Origin: Aldrovandia affinis
Taxonomy: Eukaryota; Chordata; Actinopteri; Notacanthiformes; Halosauridae
Direction: 5' to 3'
Assembly (NCBI GenBank): GCA_029706075.1
Contig: JAINUG010000070.1
Span: 682,001-746,000, forward strand
DNA: 64,000 bases
Below, one piece after another: positions 1 to 10,349 of this stretch (position 1 is the first letter of the stretch; each line of letters begins with the position of its first letter). A program made the translations under genes and the position numbers. The notes below the pieces were generated by a model that saw only the letters and a list, made by a program, of their open reading frames with translations, ran no database searches and was not told the origin of the DNA.

Positions 1-447
1 GTTAGTGCTTAACCCCCTGAGGTCGACTGGATCGCCGACGATCTGAGCAGCAATAAAAGTATATTACTACTTTATAACGTCGCAAGATTTTATCATATAC
101 ACGCGGCAAAAACATTGACAGAAACCTTAGAGTCGCGACTTTCCAATTTGAGCACTGGCAAATAATATGAGATTTTTTAAATTAGGTTAATTAGACCAAA
201 AGTAAACCTTGCCTTTCACTCTGTTTTACCTGGAAGTACCGTCCCCCTTCTATTGACATGGTAACTAGGTGCTAGTTTCAGGGAGGGACGTGGGGCCATG
301 TGTGAAATTGCCGTGTAAACAACATACAATGTCCCGAAATTATATAGCCTAGCATCTTGTCTGTGTTTACGGTTGCGATCTGCCAGCAAGAGACTGTGTA
401 TGCTGATATTTATTTTATTATGAATTCCGCGTCTTGTGGCGCTATAC

Positions 448-808
448 GGAAACAATCAGAATCATTGCAAAATGCTGCGAATAATTAACGGGAGGATATT
501 TAACCAGCTGGCATTCTCTCTTTCGGCGCTTGGACATTATCTAGCTTAGCTTGATAGTACCTATTGTGATTAATGTTTCTTGCCTCTCGAGGACTTGTTT
601 GTTCGTGTGCTTATTGTTGTTTAGATTCCCAGCGTTTAGTTTATTCCGTGTTTTTGGATACGTTTTGGATTTTCTGTTTTACTTGCTTTTTTTGTTCCTG
701 ATTGTTGGTTATTTTGGTTTGTTTTGTTTATGTTTTTCCGTGTCTTCACAGAACGGATTTTGCTTTCATTTTCCTACAGATGTTTAACGATAAATAAATA
801 TCTTAAAC
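448..808 (+). repeat. LTR-like segment inside piggyBac copy 1
   Basis: This stretch closely matches the core of the solo LTR at 5874-6379, from the segment starting GAAACAATCAG to the one ending ATAAATATCTTAAAC. It lacks about the first 75 bp and the last 65 bp of that LTR. No target duplication flanks it, so it does not look like a simple solo LTR insertion. A more diverged version lies at the corresponding place in piggyBac copy 2. It includes an AATAAA-type signal near 797. Confidence 0.6.
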
Positions 809-819
809 CCAGAAAACGG

Positions 820-1034
820 GCTACTTTTGATCATGTGCCTGTGCCCACTGCCAAACAGACTCTGGATGTTGACAAACTGGCTTCTGTTGGTCGCAAGAAA
901 TGCGTACACTGCAAGATGTCAGGAAACAACAGTGCACTCCATGGGAGTGCAAGGTTTGTGATGTTCCCTTGTGTCTACAGTTGACCAGAAACTGTTTTGA
1001 GAAGTGGCACCAAAGACTGAAAGAACAGATTGTC
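820..1034 (+). pseudogene. piggyBac transposase, C-terminal cysteine-rich remnant
   Basis: Reading on the plus strand, a CxxC pair (codons at 901 and 910) is followed by a second CxxC (948, 957), then Cys at 972, Cys at 993 and His at 1008, the last within a CFEKWH motif. This spacing is that of the cysteine-rich domain ending piggyBac transposases, which binds the element's terminal DNA. The first pair and the later cysteines lie in different frames, so a frameshift sits between 912 and 948. The catalytic DDD region is absent. It cannot encode an active enzyme; identification of the domain is fairly secure. Confidence 0.8.
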
Positions 1035-1596
1035 TCACCATGTTTTAATTTTGACTATTGCTTACTCTGATGGCTTTTGTCTTTGTCTGATGACCTTTGA
1101 GAGAGAGATGGCCCATCTGACAGATCTTACAGGTGTGGACAACCCTCAGGTGTGGATCATGAATATTCAGAAATTATCATATAGCCCTCCCACAGCCTGA
1201 AATAAATTTGACCAGTTCTGATAAAAACAGGTTTTTAGCTATTTAGATCTCAGATGTGCTAAACTATTTTGACATCCTTACATAACCAAGACCTTGATGA
1301 ACAAACGCATATTGGCAAAACAATTCGTCACTATAGTTTAGTGTGTGCTTTCACAACTTTTGTGACGGCAGAAAAATTTACTCTTTATAACTTGTGTGTT
1401 TGTAGATCTATTTACAAGCTGCATATGATACTGACCAAACTATTGATGGCATATAAATGTAGCTGTGATTGTCCTTCAAATAAAAATATCAAACACTTTG
1501 GAGTAAGTGTGTGTTAAGTTGATGAAATTGAGATAAATATCAGACCACGCCAAAATCACAAAGCTTCTGAGCTAAGCACGGACCTCAGGGGGTTAA

Positions 1597-2034
1597 AGCA
1601 AGATTGCATTCATTCAGTTCACAGCCGTGCCAAATGGAAAGTCCTGTACTAAGATGGCAAAATAAGAAAAAGAGGCTTACCTGGGCCATGAAGCACCGCC
1701 AGTGGACTACTGAAGACTGGAAGAAGGTCTTATGGACCGATGAATCAAAATTTGAAATCTTGAAATTTTGAAAGGTTTTTGTAGGCCGCAGAGTAGGCAA
1801 CTGTCAAACATGGAGGAGGAAGCGTGATGGTTTGGGCTCTTTTGCTGGATCCAGAGTCGGCGACTTGTACAGAATGACTGTTAAAACACGTTAACCCATT
1901 ACTTGTTTTTTTCACCTCTGGCAGTTTACCGCTTACCTTTGTACCATTTCAGGTTATTCAGTGGACTTGAACTGCTTAAATTTCAATAAAATTTTTGAAA
2001 ATGGGGGTGTTCTAAAACTTTTGACCGGTAGTGT
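1597..2034 (+). mobile_element. Tc1-like transposon, 3' fragment
   Basis: The right end is a Tc1-type terminal repeat reading TTGACCGGTAGTGT at 2021-2034. Transposase pieces are seen on the plus strand: about 1672-1762 reads RLTWAMKHRQWTTEDWKK then LWTDESKFEI, around the first catalytic Asp of a DD34E transposase, and about 1800-1860 contains the GGGS region. Stop codons and a deletion of the middle and C-terminal part make it dead. piggyBac copy 1 abuts it on the left, so the 5' half is missing or lies outside the window. Related ends occur at 8010, 21728-22040 and 32026. Confidence 0.8.
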
Positions 2035-2392
2035 TTATATAGCCATCACAAGAGGAAGCCCAGGCAAATGCTGCCTCTAGCCCTTGTGATCCTTTAGAGC
2101 CATAGAGACTATAGCTCTCATCAGGCTACAGTCCCACACCTGGCCACCAGCTGCATTGAATGAAGCAATTGGGACTGCTGCCAACTGACAGCAGTGGAGA
2201 GTATAACAGAACTGATTGTGCTGCATTGAGGAGAGGTTGGAGGGAAGCAAGCCATGATGCAGGCCTCATACCCTTGGTTTTCTATGTTTACGTTATGGTT
2301 GGTTTTGACAAGATTCTTAAGTTGTAAAATTATTGATGGAAGACTTTATTTTGTGTTTGAGAACTCATTCATTAAATGAGTGTTCATCTAGT
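2035..2392. other. No recognised feature
   Basis: These 358 bp carry no reading frame or repeat I can name. A small imperfect inverted repeat around 2046-2091 (ATCACAAG against CTTGTGAT) is the only structure seen. Confidence 0.5.
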
Positions 2393-3060
2393 GGCTAGAT
2401 GGAAGCCACTCCTGAGTAAAAGACATATGAGAGCCCACCTGGAGTTTGCCAAATGGCAGGACTCTAAGATCATCAGGAAAAAGATTCTCTGGTCTGATGA
2501 GACACAAATTGAACTTTTTGGCCTGAATGCCAAGCGCTACCATAAAGGTCTGATTGATGGAGTGCTGCAGAGATGGTTGTCCTTCTGCCAGGTTGTCCCA
2601 TCACTGCAGAGGAACTCTGAAGCTCTCTTAGAGTGGCCATTGGGTTCTTGGTCACCTCCCTGACTAAGGCCCTTCTTGCCCGGTTACTGAGTTTGGCCGC
2701 ACGGCCAGCTCTAAGAAGAATTGTGGTGGTTCCAAACCTCTTCCATTTTACACTGAGCTCCTGTGACTTTCAATGCTCAACACAATTTTATCTTGGAGGT
2801 CTATGGAGAGTTCCTAGGACTTCATGGCTTGGTTTTTGCTTTGACATGCACTGTGAACTGTGGGACCTTATATAGACAGGTGTGTCTTTCTAAAGCATGT
2901 GCAATCAATTGAATTTTGCCACAGGTGAACTACAATCAAGTTCTAGAGACATCTCAAGGATGATCAAAGGGAACATCTGAGCTCAATTTCAAGTGTCATA
3001 GCAAAGGGTCTGAATACTTATGTAAATGTAATATTTCAGTTTTTTTTTTTTTTTTTTTCA
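2393..3060 (-). mobile_element. Tc1-like transposon remnant with an inverted internal segment
   Basis: On the minus strand, from about 2760 to 2544, an N-terminal helix-turn-helix piece of a Tc1 transposase is readable (VREVTKNPMATLRELQSSS then RRTTISAALHQSDLYG). The next part expected in the same protein (KPLLSKRHM to ILWSDETQIELFGLNAKR) lies at 2393-2543 on the plus strand instead. The sequence to about 3030, ending near a poly-T run at 3041-3058, matches the usual 5' region of this fish Tc1 family. The rest of the catalytic domain is missing. Confidence 0.75.
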
Positions 3061-5185
3061 GTTCAGTTGAAGACTCTTGAATGTATTAATCAATCCTGTC
3101 CTTCTATATTTAAACCTGGGATGTATCTTAATTGCACATTTATGTTTAACCATTATAATTATAGCACTGCTGTTGTTATTGTTATTATTATTGCATAATT
3201 ATTATTTATACCATTAATCATATTATATAAGGATTATTAAAATGATAGAAATGGGGGCGGAAAATGGCTGTCTGTCTGCCCCCAGGGGGGAAGCCGGCAT
3301 GCTCATTGTGTGCAAAAGTGGCTCTGTGTGTGTCGGCGGCTTGGCAAGTTCCGTCTCGGAGGAGGCGGTTCAGCGTCTTTTTCACTGCTGGTCCCAGAGT
3401 TGCATTGGCAAGCTCATAGTACAAGGTGTCGGAACAGTGAAGTTAGAATAAAAATGGTCTATTCCCTGAATCCAGTAGCCTTAACAGTCAAATGCCCTTG
3501 TTTAAAAGTTGAATACTGAACTGAATACTGAAGTGGTATTACATGTTAAAAACCCCTCACTTATCCTACATGTAAACTATATTTATTTGATTTAATATAA
3601 TAATTACTACACAGGATAGCAATTATGAATTAAATCACCAAATTCGTTGATAGGTAGAGCAATCTGGTGGATCAACCTTCATCAAAATATACAACTCCCA
3701 ATTCAATTAAAATTAACAGCTGGTTTATTCAGTTACAACAGTTAGACAAAACATTCAACGTCCAATCTACAGACATAGGTTCAACTACCTTAACAAATAC
3801 TAAATCGGAACCTCCAATATGTAGGGTTTAGTTCTGTCTCCTCAGATATTGAACATTATCGCTACCATTTCGTATCACGTCAAGCTCCGCTCTCATCTGG
3901 CCGTGACCTGAAAGACTGGATAGCCCCAACAATTATTACCCACATGGAAATAAACATTCAATTGGATATTCCGGCTTAACAAATACTAAATTCTAGACAT
4001 AAAATTGACATGTAACAATCACAAAAGAGATGAAATGGAAGAAAATGATATCAAACCAAGCTTGTCTCTCTCCAAATACAAACACACGCAGCCGAGGTGT
4101 TAGCTGGAACCATCTCTTCCAAGAGAAACAGGAAAGAGAAACTATAGGAAAGGAACTCCACCAAAATCTATACATCGTGTCACCAACAGGTCAGACTTTA
4201 AGTGTTGAGGGGGTTAGCTCACTCCCTTCTTAGCCCATAATTTAATTTACGATTTGGAATTTGCAGAATTTACGAATCCTGAATTGCAGCGCAAGCCAGG
4301 TTCAGACCTTCTTTTTATATTTTTGTTTTGGATCACTTACAACCACAAGATATCTTTTCAAGGTTGCCATTGATATGCTCCTCTCATGTTGAGAATCGTG
4401 GCAATATCAAACATCACTAGGGCCTGGGGAAGTCAGCTTCGTTTATACCGAGATGCTGGTTGAGTTGATATTTGGAGAGGCATAATATGCTCATAATATG
4501 CTACGAAGTGACAAAGCCAATCATACCATGTTGACCTCCGCTTTAATCTGGCAGGCCTGTAATAATTATGTTCTCCATGATCCATAATTCCCAGCTCATA
4601 GGTAGAAGTTGTGGGCAGCTACATACCCAACTGCCCTGGCTTCACTCACAGAGTCATAAACCCGCCAAAGATGGCCTGCCTGTGCAGGATGACTAAAATG
4701 CACCTCCCCGACAAAGGGGGGAATAATTGAATTAGAAGAGGGTACAATTGGCCACAAAATTGGGAGAATGGAAAGAAATCTGAAATAAATGATTTGTAAA
4801 AAATAGTTTACTCTGTAATGACTAGATGTCATTATAGCATTATTATTATACATCAGTGTTATGGTCAGGGCATTGTCATATGAGCCAGGTTCATATTAAA
4901 ACTTACAGTACCTAGCCAGACAGCTAGCAAGCATACTTGATTTCACACTAACAAGCTCATGGGGAAGTTCATTGGCTAGCTACCTAGAAGATGAAGTGCA
5001 AGTTTAACAGATTTCTTCCTTAATTTTTTTTACTGTGAGAATATTTTATTTTCTGCATGAATAATGTTGTTCTTCCTCAGGAATCAGCTACAGTAGCTAG
5101 AGGGTTGGCATGTAAGTTCTCTGGTCAATGGAAAAGTGAACCCTCTAATGACCTTCTGGTCAATTAGGTACAAGTAAGGAAGAAC
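3061..5185. other. Unassigned AT-rich sequence with two repeat-like patches
   Basis: No defensible gene was found. A GC-richer patch at 3245-3460 has overlapping short open frames but no recognisable domain. The patch at 4610-4780 contains, in reverse, a motif (ACCAATTGTACCCTC type) also present near 20960, so it is probably part of a dispersed repeat. 3640-4260 looks like an interspersed element by composition, but I could not find its ends. Confidence 0.4.
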
Positions 5186-6773
5186 AAAATTAATTATTCG
5201 TGGCATGGATTCAACAAGGTGCTGGTGAACCCTGACACGATAGCCCCAGATTTTGGAGGGTTCAGCCACATCCCAAAGGTGCTCTATTGGACTGAGATCT
5301 GGTGACAGGCCATTGGAGTACACTGAACTCATTGATGTTTGTGGAACCAGCTTGAGATGACGTGTGCTTTGTGACATGGCGCATTATCCTGCTGGAAGTA
5401 GCCATTAAAAGATGGGCAGACTGTGGGCATAAAGGGATGCATGGTCAGCAACATAATTCAGGTAGGCTGTGGCATTTAAACGATGCTCAATTGGTAATAA
5501 GGAGCCTAATGTGTGCCAATAAAACATTCCTCACACCATTACACCACCACCAGCAGCTTGAACCATTGACACAAGGCAGGATGGATGCATGGATTCATGT
5601 TGTTTACGCCAACTTATGACCCTACCATCTGCATGTCGCAGCAGAAATCGAGATTTGTCAGACCAGGCAAAGTTTTTCCAATCTTCAACTTTCCAGTTTT
5701 GGCAAGCCTGTGCCCACTGTAGCCTCACTTTCCTGTTCTTAGCTGACAGGAGTAGAACCCGGTGTGGACTTCTGCTGCTGTAGCCCATCTACTTCAAGGT
5801 TCAACGTGTTGTGTGTTCAGATATGCTCTTCTGCATACCATTGTTGTAACGTGTGGTTATTTGAGTTACTGTCTGTCACAACTCGGTCAGCTAACAGGCA
5901 TTTCCCCCAAGCGCCAATCAGGAGAAGTGGAAGGCACGCCAGGAATTCACAGAAACAATCAGGATCATTGCTGACAGCTGCAAATGATTACCGGGAGGAT
6001 ATTTAACCAGCTGGCATTCTTTGTTTCGTGGCTTGGACATTATCTAGCTTAGCTTTGTAGTACCCACTGTTGCTTAGTGTTGCTTGCCTCTCGCAAAATT
6101 GTTTGTACATGTTCTTGTTTGTTTATTAGATTCCCAGCGTTTAGTTTATTCCGTATTTTTTGGAATACGTTTTGGATTTACCGTTTTACTTGTTTTGTTT
6201 GTTCCTGATCGCTGGTTATTTTGGTTTGTTTTGTTAGTTCCTATACATGTTTTCGTAGACACGGTTTTGCTTTTGTTTCCTGCCAGCGTTATAGATAATA
6301 AATATCTTAAACGCCTCTACGCATTCTGGGTCTCTCTCTCCAACCTGCACTTGGTTCCACACCTACCACATCCCTGACACTATCGCCTTCCTGTCAGCTT
6401 GAACCAGACCATTCTCCTCTGACCTCTATCATTAACAAGGCGTTTTCTCCCACATAACTGCCGCTCACCAGATGTTTTTTGTTTTTTGTACCATTCTCTA
6501 CAAACTCTAGAGACTTGTGCATGAAAATCCCATGAGATTAAAAGTTTCTGAGATACTCACACTACCCCATCTGGCACCAACAATCATTCCACAATCAAAG
6601 TCACTTAGATCACATTTCTTCCCCATTCAGATATTTGATCTGAACAACAACTGAACCTCTTGACCACATCTGCATGCTTTTATGCATTGAGTTGCTCCCA
6701 CATGATTGGCTGATTAGATAATTGCATTAAGGAGCAGGTGTACAGGTGTACCTAATAAAGTGGCCATTGAGTG
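5186..6773 (-). mobile_element. Tc1-like transposon, minus strand, split by a solo LTR
   Basis: Minus-strand transposase pieces include LQWAQACQNW and WSDKSRFLLRHADGR (about 5640-5730), VQAAGGGVMV (about 5531-5560) and DLSPIEHLWDV (about 5265-5300), giving the expected order of a DD34E Tc1 transposase. The right end (about 6745-6773) ends in a terminal-repeat-like stretch, TGGCCATTGAGTGTA. The left end is truncated. Frameshifts and stops are present throughout. The solo LTR at 5874-6379 interrupts the N-terminal part; the transposon sequence is continuous across it once the duplicated target is discounted. Confidence 0.8.
5874..6379 (+). mobile_element. Solo LTR inside the Tc1 element
   Basis: The block begins TGTCACAACT and ends CCCTGACA, the TG...CA form of LTRs. 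It is flanked by CTGTC on the left (5869-5873) and CTATC on the right (6380-6384), a 5-bp target duplication with one difference. It carries an AATAAA signal near 6297. No internal region is present, so it is best read as a solo LTR left by recombination. Its core recurs inside piggyBac copy 1. Confidence 0.75.
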
Positions 6774-6779
6774 TATTTA

Positions 6780-7262
6780 TACAGTACCAGTCAAAAGTTT
6801 GAGTACACCTGCTGGAAACTAGGTTTATCTCATAATTGACAATGCTTTACACCGTATACGTTTCTGTAAATACTTTAAAATAACAAAAAACACATGTAAC
6901 AATGAACAAAATGAACATCAAAGAAATGTTCAAGAAAATTATATTGAAAATTGAATCTTGGATTCCTCAAAATAGCCACCCTTTTCCGTGATAACAGCCT
7001 CACAAACACGGGCCATTCAATTAATACGTTTCAGCAGGAAATCACCCGATATGTCTTCCCAGCTCTCCTGCAGCAATTCCCAGAGGAACTTGTGGGTTGC
7101 TTTGCTTTGACTCTTCTGTCCAGTTTGTCCCATACAATTTCTATGGGATTGAGGTCTGGACACTGGGCAGGCCAGGTCATCAGTTTGAGTTGTCCTTCAC
7201 GTGCTTCCTTTACCAGGTAGTTCTTGTACAACTTCAAGGTGTGTTTTGGGTCATTATGGCTT
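6780..7262 (-). mobile_element. Tc1-like transposon, 3' half, minus strand
   Basis: The left end is a Tc1-type terminal repeat (ACCAGTCAAAAGTTTGAGTA at about 6786). The minus-strand frame at 7031-7237 reads WPAQCPDLNPIEIVWDKL, which contains the last catalytic Glu region of a DD34E transposase. The element stops abruptly near 7262, so the N-terminal two thirds are missing. It is a relic lying directly beside the neighbouring Tc1 copy. Confidence 0.75.
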
Positions 7263-8009
7263 TAATAAAGACAAGCGCATGAATATTAAATTAGGTCCTT
7301 TTTACATTGAATTAATAAGGATACTATTAGCTGGAGTGCTCTCTATCAAATCAATAGGGCCCAAACTTTGAGAATATGCACTTCTGGGGAGATACTGCCA
7401 AAATCATTGTGTTTACAATCCCTCTCTCCATATCATCATAAGAATATGCACTGTCATAAAGGTGTTTGACGTATACATAAATAATGCCATTTGAAAATAT
7501 TTTAAATAGACAATCGATGAAAGTATAATAAATGATGAAGCACCATACTGATGTTAAAAAATATATTTTAAAACTATTTAAATGTTTAAAAAAGCTATTT
7601 AACTCTGATACAAAGGAGTGAATGTAATTAATAAATGCTGAATATGCTGTGAAAATGATGTGTTCCTTGTTTCCACACTCCTGTGATTTCAAAGACATAT
7701 AGTTTAGCAGGATATTTCATTTGTGTAAGTGTCTGGTGTTTGTGGCTAGCTTGCATGATATTAAATCCATGGCTTGGAACATTTTTTAGTTAATTAGAGT
7801 CAATCAATCCAAACTCTGCTTACTTACTGGTGTGAAACAGGACTATAATGAGCAGGAATCAGCAAGATGATTGGAAAACACAAATTACTACAGTTAAAAA
7901 AAGAGAAACTATATTATTACACAGACTGGTTTGGATACTGATGCCCGTTGAATGGAAAAGTGGACTCAAATAATACAGTGTTTGATTGTGATGAATAAAA
8001 TATGTATGT
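7263..8009. other. No recognised feature
   Basis: AT-rich DNA without a domain-bearing reading frame. A 115-residue minus-strand open frame at 7351-7698 has no motif, low-complexity composition and no coding-type context; I treat it as chance. Confidence 0.5.
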
Positions 8010-8205
8010 ACACTACCGGTCAAAAGTTTTAGAACACAACTTGTGTTCTAAAATTGTGCCCTTTTTTTCACTTGAATGTTGTAAGGCAAAATATGTAAAT
8101 AAAGCTGGAAAAAGATGGATTTTATGTACTTTCATTTCAGGCTGTAAGACAAAAAAAGTGACTATTTCAAAAGGGTATGATGACTTTCTATAGGCACTGT
8201 ACATT
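8010..8205 (+). mobile_element. Tc1 terminal-repeat fragment with a palindrome
   Basis: Begins with the terminal repeat ACACTACCGGTCAAAAGTTT at 8010, the same family as the ends at 2034, 22040 and 32026. The repeat runs directly into its own inverse, giving a 27-bp palindrome at 8027-8053. Sequence to about 8205 resembles the non-coding flank of this Tc1 group. No transposase is left. Confidence 0.55.
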
Positions 8206-9979
8206 CTCTAATGTGACATGAAGAAAGATTTTGCTACAGTATGAGACAAAATTAAGATAACTTAAAATTAATTAAGATTAACACAATTAATTATGATTAC
8301 TCACCAATGAAATATTCAATGAATTAGCAGGCTTGTTAATTAAGCAAAATAAATATAAAATGGTCAGTTTAAAGGTTAGATTTCAGCCTCCTCTATTCTC
8401 AGCTCACCAGCCACCACTGCTTTTGACTCATTTTGAATGTTTCCAAAAATCTCAATTTGAATAAAATCCGTGCCACATGAAACTCAGATTTGATGTCAGT
8501 GCACTGGCCCTAAAAGTCTGACGTGTTCTAATTTGGTGAGAACCTGTATAATACTGAAAAAATATTGTAGAAGAGTTCAAGAGTTCAATCTTATAACAAA
8601 AACTAGTAAACAGATGAACTAAAGTACTTGCAAACTAATTGCAATGATTAGTTTGAATAGTATTTGTCCTTTGGCAAAAAAATATCATCTACATTGGTAC
8701 TGGAATGGCATAAGGAGACTGGTGATTTTCAGATTTTTAATGTAAACACCGTGCAACCAACCACGGTGACTGCGCAGTGTTTAATTAATCAATTTTGACC
8801 CCTATAAATGTATATATCAGTGGCAGCTGGTGCCCCAAAAGTTTGAGGAGGATGGGAATGCGTTGCATCATTGGGTGTGGCACTGCCACTGGTTGTGTGT
8901 GGGAGGGAGTGTCTATGAATTTTATTTTTTATAGTTAAAAGAAAATAGTTTAAAAATAGTTATGACTGACTGAAGTCAGGTAACAACATTTACAGCTCCC
9001 CGTGTAAGGTAGTCAAAAGGCTGACAGCTGTGCTTTGGATTGATGTTGTGGTGTGGGAAACAGGGACCCCATCCCCTCCCACGTATGCAGGGAGGAAACC
9101 TGCACTGTCACCCTCCCCATCCTGAAGCACCCGCAGCATCATGGACAGCACTGGCATCTTCACCATCCACTCCAAAATGGACAGGGCCAATTATTAGATA
9201 ATGAAGCGGGCCTAATTCCCAAAGTGTGGCCAGCTGCAGCGGGTCAGGATAACAGGATAACAAGATAACAACTATCTACTTATAAAGGCACCTTCCTTCA
9301 GGTTGTTGAACCACTCCAAAAACGAACTGTGCTATTTCTTCCAGATTCAGATTAAGAACGAAACTCCCAAGACCACACAATGGACCCTGTTGAGACACTT
9401 TCCTAAGCCCCATCCCATGCAGTCCATAGATTACGTTTCCTTAATTTTGTTCTGCAATATAGGAAGCACACATTTGTTTTGATACTCACTGAATTTTGCC
9501 AGAAATATTGTTGACAGAATTTATAGAGTCCTAAGTTACAATAGCTACACAGATAGCAACGAACATTGAATTAAAGACTATGATCCAAATGAGTTAATGA
9601 GACAAGATCGTTTTCAGAACTGGCTTCCAACATTGCAATCAGTTCATTCATCACAGATCAGAGACTGAAGCGGCAGTGTTCCCATTATACGGACCAGCAT
9701 AATCGCATAGTCTCTTCCGTCTGCTAAACAGTGGCTTCACTCTATGGAGATTTCTGTAACCGTGTATACGTAGGTCAAAATCGCATTGGTAGATAGTTAA
9801 ACAGTATGCATTGCTGCTGCTCTCCTACCATAAATGGCGAGAGAGGACAAGTTAACTGCCTATGACAATTTGCAATGTCTTTGCTTGCAATCCAAACACA
9901 AAGCTGAGTAATTAGTTTTAGGGAGAAGATGAAGGCTAGTGACAGCTTGGTAGACACCAGAACTGAATTGATTTCATGT
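8206..9979. other. Mostly unassigned; hAT-like end at 8819
   Basis: At 8819 the sequence CAGTGGCAGCTGGTG resembles a hAT-type terminus, and CTGCCACTG at 8883-8891 is its inverse, which would bound only 73 bp. A similar start is seen at 35022. The rest to 9979 shows no domain or clear repeat boundary. Confidence 0.35.
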
Positions 9980-10344
9980 TGTAAGGGTTCCTACTCACTG
10001 CCAGAGGGCGGCATTGGACTTTTGTGTTCCCTGGTTGTGTCATTGTATAATTGGTTAATTGTTTTGAGTGATTCCACCAGTGCCTTGTTTCCTGCCATTG
10101 TTTAAGATGCCTGTTTTCTTTGTTCTGTCTTCAATGGTTATTCCCTGTTTGCTAATCAGGGTTACCGTTTGATCCTTTGTTGTACAATTCGTGTTTGTTT
10201 TGTGTTAGTGTTTTATTATTTATACTCATGTTTATTTTCTTCCCGTTTGAGTTTTGTTCTCGTGTTTTCATTAGTTCCGTCATATTAAATGCATTTTCAG
10301 TTTATTGTATTGCTACTTCTGGCTTCGTCTCTGCGCCTGGGTCA
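9980..10344 (+). mobile_element. Solo LTR of the Gypsy B family
   Basis: The block starts TGTAAGGGTT and ends GGGTCA. It is flanked by the identical 5-bp duplication CATGT (9975-9979 and 10345-10349). It resembles the LTRs of the Gypsy element at 26756-30676 over most of its length, including the segments GTGTTAGTGTTTTAT and TCGTGTTTTCATTAGT. It is shorter than that element's 3' LTR at the right end. No internal coding region remains. Confidence 0.8.
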
Positions 10345-10349
10345 CATGT

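Larger units (their letters stand above)
9..1596 (+). mobile_element. piggyBac-type element, copy 1 (internally deleted)
   Basis: The element is bounded by TTAA at 9-12 and 1593-1596, the target duplication typical of piggyBac. The ends are inverted repeats reading CCCCCTGAGGTC inward from both sides. The outer 440 bp and the last 540 bp match, in reverse orientation, the ends of the second copy at 52657-54346. The interior keeps only the C-terminal end of a transposase (about 820-1030) and an LTR-like segment (448-808). It is about 1.6 kb, shorter than an autonomous element, so it should be non-autonomous. Orientation is set by the transposase remnant, which reads on the plus strand. Confidence 0.85.

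Noticed and set aside
3242-3451. Small gene in the GC-rich patch
   Set aside because: Several overlapping frames are open, none with a domain, and no splice or polyadenylation context; more likely repeat-derived.
8819-8891. A 73-bp mini hAT element
   Set aside because: The inverted ends are only 9 bp and no 8-bp target duplication could be confirmed.
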